64,000 nt of DNA from Erodium maritimum (lineage: Eukaryota > Streptophyta > Magnoliopsida > Geraniales > Geraniaceae), in assembly GCA_963921825.1 (NCBI GenBank), contig OY997592.1:31227730-31291729 (forward strand), read 5' to 3'. Positions 23,901-35,590 of the stretch are shown one piece after another. Each line of letters opens with the position of its first letter. Position 1 is the stretch's first letter. The notes under the pieces are model-generated. The model was not told the origin of the DNA, did not search any database, and saw nothing but the letters and a program-made list of their open reading frames with translations. Position numbers and translations under genes: made by a program.

Positions 23901-26007
23901 CTGTAGTTGAAAGGTGTAGCCAAACGGAGAAATCGGACATTGTTAGACAATGGTCTGTTCCATGATTATTTGGACTGATCTCCCAATCTCTTTTAGGGGT
24001 TTTGCTCTAGAGACGACCGCATTCATAGTGAATCGGGCTTCGACGAATGGTGTGGAAGGGACACCATTTTAAAAATGGTACGGGATGATGCCCCCTTTGT
24101 CCTTCCTAAAGATTTGTGGTTGCGAGGCTTATGTGAAACATTTGGTTTCGACTAAGCTCGAACCAAGATCTGAGATATGCACCTTCGTGTGGTATCCCAA
24201 AGCAACAAGGGGATACTATTTCTACAATCCTAGTGAGAACATGGTGTTCGTCGCTTGGGGTGGGGTCTTTATGGAAAAGAAGTTTTGTTTCCAAAGACGT
24301 CATTGGGTGGACTGTGCATCTCGAAGAAATTCAGGATGGTACAGATCCGTCTAAACCAATTGGCAACCCAGTAGAAAGGAGCCAGAGATTGTCGTAGAGT
24401 AAGAACCAAATCCTGTTACAATTCCGGAAGGTCCAAGGCGATTTGAAAGGATCAATCTTCCACCTCCAAGATATGGTATCCGGAGGTGACAATGAAGTCA
24501 TGGTGGATCACGATGATCCAGCCACCTTTCAGGAAGTCGTGGATGGGCCCAACTCCGAGTTATGGCTGGGAGCCATGAGGGAGGAAATGCAATCCATGTC
24601 GGACAACCGAGTCTGGGAACCGGTTGATCCCATCAATGGTGTGAGGACCATAGGATGCAAATGGATCTTCAAGGTGAAGATGGACATGGACGGCAACCCT
24701 CTGACCTACAAAGCTCAACTGGTGGCGAAAGGTTATAGGCAGATCCAATGGATTGACTATGAGGAAACCTTCTCCTTAGTGGCTATGGTCAAAATCGATC
24801 CAAATTCTTCTTGACATAACTGCGTATCATAATTACGAGATATGGCAAGTGGATGTCAAAACCGCTTTCCTAAATGGAAATTTGACTGAGTACGTTTGTA
24901 TGTCTCGGCCCAAAGGTTTTGACGATCCGAAGAATAAAGGAAAGATTTATAAGTTGTTGAAATCCATTTATGGATTGAAACGAACTTCTCGGAGTTGGAT
25001 CCTTCGTTTTGATGAAGCTGTAATTGGATTTGGCTTAATCAAGAACGAGGATGAATCTTGCGTTTATAAGAAGGCTAGTGGGAGCAATATTACCTTTCTG
25101 GTTCTCATTGAAAACGACATCCCAACCTTGCACGAGACTAAAGCTTGGTTGAGGAAGTGTTTTTCAATAAAGGACTTAGATGATGCTTCTCATATCTTAA
25201 GGATTAAGATATGTAGAGATCGCACCAAGAGGGTCTTGGATTTAAGTCAGGGAACCTATGTGAACAAGGCATTGAGTAGGTTCTTAATGCTCGATTCAAA
25301 GAAAGGACTCTTACCCACTAGTCATGGCATTCATCTCAGCAAGACTCAGTGTCCTAAGACACCTGATGAGCTGAAAAGGATGATGAGAATCCTATGCGCC
25401 TGGGGGCAGGATCGATCATATATGCCATGACATGTATGAGACCAGACGTCTCGTAAGCCTTATGTTGTACCAGTAGACATCATTCTAACCCGGGGGAAAG
25501 ATGATGCTGAACTAGTCATCGAAGGATGAGTAGACGCTAGTTTTCCAAGACAAATCCAGATGACTTTAGAAGTCAATCAGGATATGTGTTTATGCTGAAT
25601 GGCAGAGCTTTAGCTGGGAAAGCGTAAAGCAAGATACCATTGCCGAATCTACGACAGAGGCCAAGTACATGGATGCTGCAGAGGCAGCTAAGGAGGCTAT
25701 GTGGATTTGGAAATTCATGGCAGGGCTGGGTGTAATTAAAAACCCATCCAGTCCGGTGAATCCATTTTGCGACAACACAAGGGCCATTGCGCAAGCTAAA
25801 AGCCTAGATCGCATAACAAATCCAAACATGTACTGCGGCGTATCCACCTCATCAGATAAATACTGAACTGAGGTGAAGTGAATATAACCGATATTGCAAC
25901 AGATGATAACATAGCCAACCCGTTGACTAAGGCAGTGTCACTGCCTGAACATGTTAGACATGTAAAGTCGATGGGGACATATTGGAGTTTAGATTGGAAC
26001 TAGGGCA

Positions 26008-26017
26008 AGTGGGAGAT
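26008..26017 (+). other. Polypurine tract of the Angela-like Copia
   Basis: AAGTGGGAGA plus one T abuts the 3' LTR start. It has the same form as the PPT of the Tork-type element at 57440-57452 (minus strand). Confidence 0.85.
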
Positions 26018-27705
26018 TGTTAGTCTTAGTGCCCGTAGTTCAATCCTAAATGTCCAAATGTATATATCATCGTTAGCAATAAAATTAAAGCGGCTTTATA
26101 TTACCTATGTGTTGGAGTAATATATCGATGTGTGCTCTGATCTATGCCCACCATGCGAATGGAACCATAGATCGAGATAGATCACACTCGATGGGTCCCT
26201 AGTCAACAAAGCTTCACTAGAAGCGACTAGTATGAAAGATGGCTCTTTATGGCTTACGTTCTGTTAGTCATTGGAATGGGATTCCGGAGTCTGATCATAG
26301 ATATCATGTGGGACATGATATTGGACGACCCGCCCTGAATATGTGTCATAGATTAAGTCATGAACATATTCAGTTTTGTAGCTTGTCATGTATCCTTAGA
26401 CCAAGGAGTCTTTGTGATCGCTATGTAGTCAACAATTGAGTTTGACCTGAGCCTAACGTTGTCCGTAACAGGGCTTCCATAACGGCCAGGATTGGCTTGG
26501 GGATGGGCTACATGAGTGACACGAAAGACGGCTAAGGGATTTATCCCTCATACTAAGGTATGTGAAAGATATCGGTTCTCGGCCACTTGATCGAGAGTGA
26601 CTGGAAGAATAGCATGGCCATGCACATGATACTGGGTATCATATCTTCAGTCATCTCACATATCAAGGAACGGTGATTGAGAATAATAAGGATGACGGCT
26701 CTATGCCTTATCTCAATCAGGATATCGGAGATAAAAGGATAATGACAGGGACGACGGAAAGGTTAGAATCGACAGGGTCGATTCGTTATGTAGTGTCAGG
26801 CAATACTAAAGTCTCGTTAGTTGCCACTTAAATAGGATCAAGTAAAATGGGATTTTACGTTGATCTATTGACATGCATAAACCTAAGGGTCACACCGGAG
26901 GATGAAACTCATTGACACATTTATGGAGAATGGCCAAAAGGGAGTTGTCTCGGGACATGACCAAAACTGGGTTTTGGGTCATGTGCCCGTAAGTGAATAG
27001 GACTTTACGGATCGAGACAAGGCTTGGAGTCTTGGGATTGATCGCGTCGGATAATGTTGGACATTTCCGGTATGGAAGGCATGGAGGCGATGAGCGAATC
27101 ACGGGACCTCGTTGGAAATGGTCACGGGCCATGTTCCAAGAGGCCCATGAAAGGCCCATGCAACCAAGGCCCATGGAACTAATTAATCAAGTCTTGATTA
27201 ATTAGTACTAAGTAAGCAAGACAAGGATTAAGGTGTTGGTGATTCATCACCTAACCCAATCTTGTCTTGCCATACTTTGTCCTATTTACACCTTACTTGA
27301 CACCATACTTGTCCCATGCCTTTAGTTGGACAAGTATGGGTTTTGTTATGTTTAAGTCATCTTTTTTCAACATAACAAACACAAGACAAGAATAGGAAAC
27401 ACATTTTCTCTCCCTCTTCCATGGCCATTTCGGGTTTGGCTAGTTTCCACCTCCATGTTTGTGTTCTTGAGTCCTCAAAGAGAAGAACTACGTGGCTTTG
27501 ATTCCCATGTGGATACGTAGGCGTCTTGGAGACTCAAGCCAATCATTCGTTAACCGGTGTTCTTGTTTTGGTAAGAACTAGTGCTGAATTTTTCTCTTGT
27601 GAATCCATTCTTTGTTAGTTGTTTCATGGTTTTAATCGTCTCTTGGTTTTCATTGATTTTCCGCTGCGAGTTGGTTCATCTCCAACCCTACCTCGAGACC
27701 CAACA
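26018..27705 (+). repeat. 3' LTR of the Angela-like Copia
   Basis: 1688 bp, the same length as the 5' LTR, with about 11 substitutions and no indel by eye. The element's two outer flanks share only GA, so no ordinary 5-bp duplication is visible. Confidence 0.95.
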
Positions 27706-29595
27706 GAAACTAGATAGAGGAAGTGAGGAAAGCACATTTTCCAGTAGCTGCGTAGAACTTCTCACGACAGAGGACCAGCAAAACCTCACGCAGGTGCTCG
27801 ATGTGGTCTGACTCGGTAGCATTGTAAATCAGGATGTCATCGAAGTAGACAACGACGAACTTCGCAATAAAAGGACGGAGGGCCTAATTCATAACACGCA
27901 TGAAAGTGCTCGGGGCGTTGAAAAGGCCAAAGGGCATCACCAGCCACTCATACAGTCCTTCTCGAGTCTTGAAAGCAGTCTTCCACTCATCACCCTAGCG
28001 TATCCGAATCTGGTGATAACCGATCTTCAAATCCAGCTTGCTAAACACTACTGCACCACCCAATTGATCCAATAAGTCATCCAAACGAGGAATAGGAAAC
28101 CTATAGCGTACCGTAATCTTATTGATGGCCCGACTGTCAACACACATACGCCAGGAGCCATCCTTCTTTGGAGTAAGGAGAGCTGGGACAACACAGGGAC
28201 TAAGGCTCTCACGAATGTGGTCTTTAGAAAGGAGATCCTCCACTTGGCGACGCAATTCCTCATGTTCAGGGGGACTCATACGGTAATGGGGTCTGTTGGG
28301 CAGCGAAGACCCTGGGACCAAGTCAATGTGGTGCTGGATATCCCGTAGAGGAGGCAATTCGTCCGGCAGGGACTCAGGAAAAACGTCCTCAAGTTCCCGA
28401 AGCAGGGGTTGGACTCGTGAAGGAACACTGCTTGGCGCATCAGACGTGACCAACGAGAAGCATACAATAAAAACCATCCCAACCTCTTCCATGACAGCCT
28501 GAAAAGGTGCTCTCAACAACAAGGCGGTGGGGGACGGTGACTGGCCAGCAGGAGTAATTCCATAAGAGGGTTTGGATTGCAGCAGCATAATGTTGGTACC
28601 CCGAAACTTGAATGAGTATGTATTAGCACGCCCATCATGCAAAGCAGCGTTTTCATATTGCCATAGATGATCCGAAAGTAGGTGACAAGCGTCCATGGGC
28701 ACCACATCACAATACACAGCATCACGGTAAGTTGATCCAATGGAAAAGTTAACAAGAACACGCTTGGAAACAGTAATATCCGTACCTTTGCTGAGCCAAG
28801 ATAGGAGATATGGTTTAGGATGTGGCTCGGTCGGGAGGGCAAGTTTGGATACTACGACCTCTGCAACCACATTCTCACAGCTACCGCTATCAATGATCAG
28901 ATTGCAAACTTTTCCATTGATGGTGCAGGTGGAATAGAATAGGCTTTTCTGAATCCACTCGTTCTCAGGGACACGAGGGGTGAGACACGACCGGCGGACG
29001 ACCAATGAAGGACCCACGTCACTTGAAACATATTAGTTGTTGTCAGGCTCGACTGAATCATCAGCATATTCATCAAAAACTGGATCTGAATCGGTATCGG
29101 CATCCTCATTGAGCAGGCCATTAGAGGCAGGCTTCACATTCCGATAGTCAGACAGGCGATGACACAATTCACCACAAGAATAGCAGCGCAGACCACTCGG
29201 ACGCTGCGGAGGGGGTGCAGTACAACGTGCATGTGGAACGGTGGCCTGTGGGGCGCTCGTGCGAGCCGGTTGGGAGGATGAACCCGTACCACTTACTGTT
29301 GCAGGGGCTCGGAAGGTGGTAGCACCACGTCTGGCCAGCTGTTTCTCGGCCTGGGTCGCACGTTGTTGTGCTTCAGCGACTATTAGGGGGTCAAACATGT
29401 TCAGCACAACCTGCAATTGGAGACGCAGTCCTCCAATATAACGAGACACCAATTGAAGAGGAGAATCAGTAATATAAATACGAGCAAGGTAAATAAAAAA
29501 TTTAGTAGAATACTCCTCAACCGAACGGGAGCCTTAGCGAAGATTCTGGAACCGTTGGTACAATTCCCGGTCAAAGTTATAGGGTAAGAACTCAG

Positions 29596-31251
29596 GATAT
29601 AATTGGCTGGGTGCAAAGTATGCTTCAGCTCAACCCTCCGGCGAGTGGAGGCCTGATAGGATGTATTTTGTGGGAGTTATGGAAGGCAAGGAATAAAGTG
29701 GTCTGGGAAAGTATTACACAGCCGGCCGCCAGTATCTTCCAAACGACTTTTCATCTACAGGCAGGTTGGCTGGAAGCCAGGATGAGGAAACTTCAAGCAC
29801 ATGCAGTCCCCCGTCACTCACATGCACAAGCAGCGGAGTCTTGGGAACGTCCCCATCAACGGACGTGGGCCATAAATACATATGGATCATTGTCTTGCAG
29901 AGCATTCTGTCCGCGCAAGATCTGATTAAGAGTGGAGCAAGTAGGTCGATTGGGCCAGGGACAACTACGTCAATACGCGATCATCCGTGGTGGACAGGGG
30001 TTGTGGCGAGAGTGCAGTCGGTGGGACCGGGTATCGACAATACCCTAGTGTCGGGTCTGATGAGGCCTAACGAGAGGAGATGGGACACATAGGTGATCAG
30101 TAACCTATTCAGTGTAGAAGACCAACGAGCGATATTGGCAGTCTCGGTCAGTAGGACGGCCACCCCATATGCATGGTATTGGGCGGGGGATTGTCTGGGA
30201 CAGTATTACGTGAAATCGGCTTACAGCCTGGGTCAACAGGAGCAGGTGTCATTCCAGGCCCAGACGGAAGTATGGACAGCTATTTGGACGTTGGAAGTAA
30301 TGCCAAAGGTGCGGAATGGAGAACATGTTCAGGATGTCTACATGTGGCAGACAATCTGAGGCGTCGACATGTGGCTATGGAGGCGAAATGTCCGGTCTGC
30401 TCAGGGGCAGAGGAACCCGAGCTGTACCTTTTGGTCCAATGTCTCGTGGCGGCAGAATGATGGGCCAAGTCTGGACTGAATACTCCCCAAGGTGCTCATG
30501 ATATAATTGGCTGGGTGCAGAGTACGCTTCAGCTCAACCCTCCGGCGAGTGGAGGCCTGATAGGATGTATTTTTTGGGAGTTGTGGAAGGCCAGGAACAA
30601 AGTGGTCTGGGAAAGTATAACACAGCCGGCCGGCAGTATCTTCCAAACGACTTTACATCTACAGGCAGGTTGGCTGGAAGCCAGGAAGAGGAAGCCTCAA
30701 GCACATGCAGTCCCCCGTCACTCACATGCACAAGCAGCAGAGTCTTGGGAACGTCCCTCTCAACGGACGTGGGCCATAAATACAGATAGAGCATTGTTTG
30801 CGGCGGCAGATAAGGTGGGGACTAGCTGGATATGCAGAGATGACAGGGGTCAAATTAGGGGGTCCCGATCTGCGTCATTCCATGGATCTCAGAACCCGCG
30901 TCTAGTGGAGGCATATGCGATTCGAAAAGCATTGACGTGGTTACTACAGTATCCAAGGAAAATGGCGTTTGTGCGGAGCGATTGCAAGGTCATAGTGGAT
31001 ATGATCAAGAAAGGAGGGTGATTGCTATCTCCTTTGGGAACAATTATTAAAGATTATATTTCCCTTTTAGCTACACTCGAGTGCGTGCAACTTGATTTTG
31101 TAAAACGGACAGCGAACAAAGCAGCTCATTGGCTTGCCAGGGCGGCTTGTTCTTCCCCTGTCCGGAATTGGCAAGGGTGTCATATCCCTGAGCCTCTTTA
31201 AAATATGATTATTGTCGATATTTAAATAAAATTTCATATTTCCTAAAAAAA
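29596..31251 (+). mobile_element. L1 LINE, right part (duplicated segments, RNase H, poly(A))
   Basis: Right end of the LINE begun at 13473. 29596-29893 repeats the block at 30500-30797, and 29897-30075 repeats 16712-16890, so the LINE was tandemly duplicated here before or around the Gypsy insertion. From 30076 the zf-RVT linker continues. 30515-31200 encodes a C-terminal RNase H: WELWKARNKVVW, INTDRALF (first Asp), RLVEAYA (Glu), VRSDCKVI (Asp) and VKRTANKAAHWLA near 31110. An RNase H after the RT is known in a plant L1 branch and is thought to be of archaeal type. The 3' end CATATTTCCTAAAAAAAA leads into the target duplication at 31252. An early stop splits the RNase H. Confidence 0.85.
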
Positions 31252-31265
31252 ATGAAAAATGAACG

Positions 31266-32340
31266 AAAATAGAAGAAGATTGGAGAAAATAAAAAAGTAT
31301 AAGTATAATTTGAACTTTAAATAATAGTAATTTAAAAAGTAAACAAGACTCTAAAATGGAGGGAGCAGTAAAATTAAAAGTAATGACATTGCCTCATCTG
31401 CTACCACTTGTGTTTTCCTGCCCCAGCTTTAGGGTTGGGTTTACTTGATGAATTAGTGTTTGATATTTGTTGCACCACTAAAGATATGATTGACCCAATA
31501 AGATTGATTGATCTTTGCTGTTATTATAGTTCATATGTAACTCTACTTGTGATTTACGAATATATTGGCCGTTTATATGAACACTTGTTCCCTTGGAAAT
31601 ACATGATTGAGCATCTGGAGTGGTTAGTGAAACAGTATTTACAGTTGCTAGCTAAGAAAATTCTCTGACTTGTTTCCTCCTCTGACTAATCGGTGTTAGG
31701 AGAATCGGATATTCAACAGAATATTACCTGACTCACTTTTTGTCACCGCAGAAAAAAGTAAACATAATCTGTTTCTCCAGCGCAAGTGGTAAGTTGTTGA
31801 GTGGGAATTTAAATTCAAAGGTAACGATATTACATCAAAGTTTAAGAGGTAGACATACAAAATTAAACGATGAATATGGAATTGAAGTTGATCTAGAAAT
31901 GAGTCATATTTGTAGGCCATGGGAGGGGAGACTGGTTGCAGGATGTAAATTGAGAGAATTCTGTGTTGAAAAGAGACGAATAATGTTTTATCCAACTTAA
32001 AAGTTCGAACTGATGGGTGAAGGCACTATAATGTTTATCAAGCATTTAATTTGTCCATACACTTTCTATGTAAAACTTATGCTTCAACAATCCCCATCAC
32101 GTGTATGATTGGATATCTACACATAGGCTATAGCAGAACTGGACATCTGCATATGAATCGGAAACCACAGGTGGAGGTGACAAACAGGCTGTTAGCCGAT
32201 GAATGCACTAATATGTTTATGACGTATTCAATTTGCCCATACACTTTTTCTATGAGACTTATACTTCAATACGTTGCATTAAGGTCTACATCTACTGTTT
32301 TTTATGCCAATCATTGTAGATGATCTTAGGAAGATTTAAG
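31266..32340. other. Unassigned AT-rich DNA, possible Stowaway terminus, direct repeat
   Basis: 31340-31370 reads AAAATGGAGGGAGCAGTA, close to the usual 3' end of a Stowaway MITE next to TA. No matching left end is found, so this is only suggestive. An 87-codon open stretch at 31408-31668 has no known domain. 32021-32088 and 32201-32270 are diverged direct repeats containing TTTGCCCATACACTTT. This region is the 3' flank of the host gene. Confidence 0.4.
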
Positions 32341-32415
32341 GAATGATTTAGAATAACACTTGTTTATATATATATGAAGGGGTATGTACAAGTAGAATAA
32401 ATGGTCGTATCTCTG

Positions 32416-32869
32416 CTAATACAAAGGCACAGGCATTCGCGGCGGTTTGTCCACCCTGACGACGACCTTGTCCAGCCTCAGCGGCTCGCAGGGACACGGC
32501 AGCGCTATGAATTTGGGGATCTGATCTCCCGGCATCAGCACCGGAAGGCTCTGATTTTGGCTCTGCTTCAAATCCTTTATAACAAAACAAATCAAATAAA
32601 ATATGAGAGTTAAATTCGAATATAGAAGAGAAGTAGAATATGTACTAGCAACTAACCATGCAAGAAGGTTTGGATTTGGAGGGAGATGATTCGGGATCGG
32701 AGTCATCGTAGGACTGACGGAGAGACCTGAGCTTGTCCCAGTGGTAGCAGCACGAGAAGATTCCACTCAAGCTGAAGATGATGATCAGCAGCAGGGCTGT
32801 GCCCAGAGGGAACCCCAGGGACGGCCGGGATGCGTCCACGTGGGGAGGCGAAATATCTGGGCTCTCCAT
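32416..32869 (-). CDS. Small single-pass membrane protein, hydroxyproline-rich glycoprotein family-like (two exons)
   Basis: This is the only convincing host gene. Exon 1 is 32869-32657 (71 codons), the intron 32656-32575 (82 bp, GTTAGT donor, AAAG acceptor, phase 0), and exon 2 is 32574-32416 (52 codons and stop), giving 123 residues. The N-terminus (MESPDISPPHVDASRPS) is proline-rich. Residues about 20-41 (PLGTALLLIIIFSLSGIFSC) form one hydrophobic segment followed by CCYHWDKLRSLR, then a Ser/Asp/Pro linker. The C-terminus holds LPVLMPGDQIPKFIALPCPC and a Pro-rich PRMPVPLY end. I recognise this layout from conserved plant proteins annotated as hydroxyproline-rich glycoprotein family (Arabidopsis At5g65660-like). 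The biochemical function is unknown. Membrane location is inferred. Both exons are open and splice sites are canonical, so the gene looks intact. Confidence 0.85.
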
Positions 32870-33013
32870 TTCTACAACAACAATAACAATCCAACCTCGA
32901 CCACGATTTTGATTCTACTTCTTCTGCTTCTTCTCTCATATGTGTATTGTGTGTACTGTGTAGAAACAAGGTGCAAGAAATGGAATGTTGGGGAAATTAG
33001 GGGAGGGGCCGAG

Positions 33014-33021
33014 TATTTATA
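33014..33021 (-). promoter_or_regulatory. TATA box of the host membrane-protein gene
   Basis: The minus strand reads TATAAATA about 145 bp upstream of the start codon at 32869. That puts a start site near 32985 and leaves a 5' UTR of roughly 115 bp with pyrimidine and GAAGAA-type repeats. Upstream DNA to about 33390 is free of recognisable transposons. Confidence 0.55.
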
Positions 33022-33395
33022 ACTAAATTAAAAGAAAACTGAAAATGAAAAGGTGTGTACGTGTAAAGGTACACCTAATGGTACGGAACAAGGTGGGTCC
33101 GGACAACAACAAGGGTAAAGGGGCTTTGATTTGCTGGGAATTAACAAAGGATATTGTTAAAGGTGATATCGAAAAGTAAAATCCACCACCATTACCATAT
33201 ACCTCTCTATCTCACCACTCTGCACATTACCTTTTTCTCAACAAACCTAAACTGTGGGCGGCCCATATCCAATTTCTTCTTCACTACGTTTAATGCTTGC
33301 TAATTTTCAATATGAGTCTATAATGGTAAACAAGTGTTTCTCTTTTGTGTAAATTGTAACCTTTTTCCGATAATAGTAAAAAAAAACAATTGAAC

Positions 33396-35021
33396 TTTTT
33401 TTTTGATAAGCTCAGAAAATTTTATTAATAAAAGAATTGTTCCAAGAAAGAACAAAACAAAGAAAACCATAACAAGAAGCTATCAACAGGAGTTGCAGGT
33501 ACAAACCCCAAAAAAGAGCTAACCAAAACAAGAAAAGTACAGACCAACGAGCAGTAACTCAGGAGACCAGCAACCAGGCGTCCCACCCAAACTAATGAAC
33601 AATACCTCAGGGTAGACCGGGTGAATCCTCTGGTCCCAGAAGGACTAAGTGACTCGTGCCCCTCCGCTCAACAGTAGATCGGCCCCATAAGACCCCCCCC
33701 CCCCCCCGGATGAGTACTCACTGAACTTAAGTGGGAACATACGTAACCTACACTGACACCTGAACAGAAACTCGTCGGACCTGAAAGACCACACAAGGTC
33801 AACTATCAATCAACCTCCTTCCGCGTTTCCTAGGCCGAATACACCAAGCAGGACAACGTTTCCAATCGGAATAGGAAATAGAGGAGCGTAAAGAACCAGC
33901 ATTCCACAAGTGTTATAAGAAAACAACTGGATCCTGCCAAAAACATCACAAACATCAAGAACAGCGTTAAAAACTATCCCATTACGCGAGAGCCAAATCT
34001 GCCAAATGGTAATGTAGCACACTCTGATCCAGGTCGTCCACCAATGATTTGAGCCCAAGCCTTTCCACAACAGAAGTGTTTCTCCAAAAGTTTGGGGCGC
34101 CACCCAAACAACCCCCACCAGGTTGAGACTAAACACACCACAACCACCAAGAATACTGACAATGCAATAACAAGTACTCCAAAGTCTCCATACTTGACTT
34201 ACAAAAAGAATAGAACATCTGATTAATAATCAAAGAAACACCACGAGCTTCCAAGAACACTACCGTAGGCAGAGCTCTCTGAGCTGCTAGCCAAGCAAAA
34301 GGAAAAAAGTTTGGGAGGGATCCGCTGGATCCATAAAACCGAGGCCCACGATTGAGGCACCACCCCTTCTTCACCCATAATGACTGAATAAGCATTAGAA
34401 ACTGAAAAGCCCAAACGATGCTTCTTCCACACCAGACAATCATATAAATCAGGAGCAACCATATACTGTGAAAGTACATCCTCTAAAGCAGCCAGGGTAC
34501 AACCAGAGCCATTCCAAAAATCCAATACATTTTTAGCTCTAATATCATCCAAAGAAAAAACTATCGGGAACCTGGTACGAAGGGGAGCTTCACAAAGCCA
34601 AAAATCATCCCAAAAAGATATTCGGTCACCTCTTCTTGCATTCCATCTCACACCCTGGTTGCCAAACATGCTACAAAAGATTGGGTCAGAACCTAAATCA
34701 AGAATACATTTGAAGAGTTAGCAATCACCAGACTTGTCAAGTCGAGTCAAATCCCAATCCTCAACGGACCACCTCGTCCGTAAACAAATCACCACTTTCC
34801 ACAAAGAAGTGGTGGATGAGGCGAATCTCCACCATTACTTCGCCAAAAGAGCCACATTAATCTTTTCCAATCTCCGTAAGCCAAGACCTCCTAACAACTT
34901 AGGAGTACAAACCACCGACCAATGAACTTTGTTCAAAACTCTCCCTTTACTCCCATTATGCCATAGAAACTTTCTTTGCATCACCTCCAGAGCCTTAATG
35001 ACCCCTTTAAGAGCCTTTTGT
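33396..35021 (-). mobile_element. L1-type LINE, 5'-truncated (ORF2 C-terminal third, 3' UTR, tail)
   Basis: The T-run at 33396-33404 is the poly(A) tail seen from the other strand, preceded by CTGAGCTTATC. On the minus strand, from right to left, come a linker (MQRKFLWHNGSKGR, LLGGLGLRRLEKINVALLAK; 35000-34835), the WNARRGDRISFWDDFW box (34660-34610), zf-RVT (FYSFCKSSMETLEYLLLHC; about 34210-34150), and WQIWLSRNGIVFN (about 33990). The 3' UTR carries a run of 15 C (33693-33707). It is broken by several frameshifts. No target duplication was found: the left flank AACAATTGAAC has no clear partner near 35.0 kb. Confidence 0.75.
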
Positions 35022-35590
35022 TGACTGTGATTATGGCATTGCCAAATATGAGGGTCAAAGCCTGAATAGAGATGACGCTCTAGAAAATATGGAAAGTTCG
35101 GAATGATATTGTGTGGGACCAAATTCCAAAGTTAGTGGATACACTGAATGCCATGGTCTGTAGTCACCTACATAGTTGGAGGGAATCCCACTCAAGGGAA
35201 ACGAAGGGAAGTACTACTCCACGACCTCAGAAGGAGTTTGGTTGGTCTTCTCCGCCACAGAGCTAGGTTTCGATTAATATTGATGGGGCCTTTTCTTAGA
35301 CACGGATTAGATGGGGCTGGAGCTGCTTATGCAAAGATGATATTGGTTGTATTGTGAAAGGTAACATTGACATCTTAATGAGGAAGATATGCCCTGAGTT
35401 TGCAGAATCCATGAACATCTTGCAGCCTGTACAATGGACCCGAGACCAGGGCCGTACCAGGGTAATAATTAGGAATGATCCACAGTATGTGGTGAGTTTG
35501 ATCTGGGATCAAACCCTTTCTACTCACCCGTGGTATGTATTATACAAGAATTTCGTTCCATTGTATTCACCCCGAGGATGTTAAACTCGA
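35022..35590 (+). mobile_element. L1 LINE fragment with RNase H domain
   Basis: The plus strand reads KIWKVRNDIVWDQIPKLVD (35085-35140), then INIDGAF (near 35275), WGWSCLCKDDIGCIVKG, PEFAESMNILQPVQWTRDQG and VIIRNDPQYVVSLIWDQTLS. This is the C-terminal RNase H of the LINE branch also seen at 30.5 kb. The last catalytic Asp region reads RND. The first 104 bp are an inverted copy of 35843-35946. It has at least one stop and one frameshift. Confidence 0.65.

Larger units (their letters stand above)
19243..27705 (+). mobile_element. Angela-like Ty1/Copia with both LTRs
   Basis: An 8463-bp fossil with two LTRs of equal length (1688 bp), PBS, a 1.5-kb leader, then gag knuckle (near 22810), integrase region (23118-23906), RT (24443-25430), RNase H (25560-25930) and PPT. 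It sits in the Gypsy RT region. The coding part is broken in many places (eight or more) and parts of gag and integrase look missing. Motifs such as CKWIFKVK, DVKTAFLNGNL, SIYGLK and EAAKEA-W-KF match the Angela/BARE lineage as I know it, and the LTR and leader sizes agree. By eye the LTRs differ at about 11 of 1688 sites. At a commonly used plant rate of 1.3e-8 per site per year, that suggests roughly a quarter of a million years. Confidence 0.9.
16886..29595 (-). mobile_element. Ty3/Gypsy element, 5' end lost, split by a Copia insertion
   Basis: Fossil Gypsy on the minus strand inside the LINE. Parts from 5' to 3' are: gag remnant with a CX2CX4H knuckle (about 29590-29033), protease (IIDSGS) and the start of RT (29017-27995), the rest of RT around the nested Copia, RNase H and integrase (19023-17707, with HHCC zinc finger and HPQTDGQTE), a polyprotein tail (SDVFNVKHLIPF, near 17430), a PPT, and the 3' LTR. 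The 5' LTR and the start of gag are missing: LINE sequence begins at 29596. It is broken, with a handful of breaks besides the insertion and the lost end. The lineage is not assigned. The short LTR fits Reina-like chromoviruses, but I see no chromodomain. Age cannot be taken from LTRs because only one remains. Confidence 0.85.

Noticed and set aside
26993-27205. A 70-codon open frame repeated at 1202, 20218 and 26993
   Set aside because: It lies inside the Angela-like LTR and is conserved only because the LTR is. It spans the hairpin and has no domain.
16886-29595. Assigning the nested Gypsy to the centromeric CRM lineage
   Set aside because: RT motifs are shared by several chromovirus groups and no CR-type motif or chromodomain was seen.
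31340-31370. Stowaway MITE
   Set aside because: Only one end-like sequence is seen. No partner end or TA-flanked left terminus was found, so it is mentioned only as a possibility.
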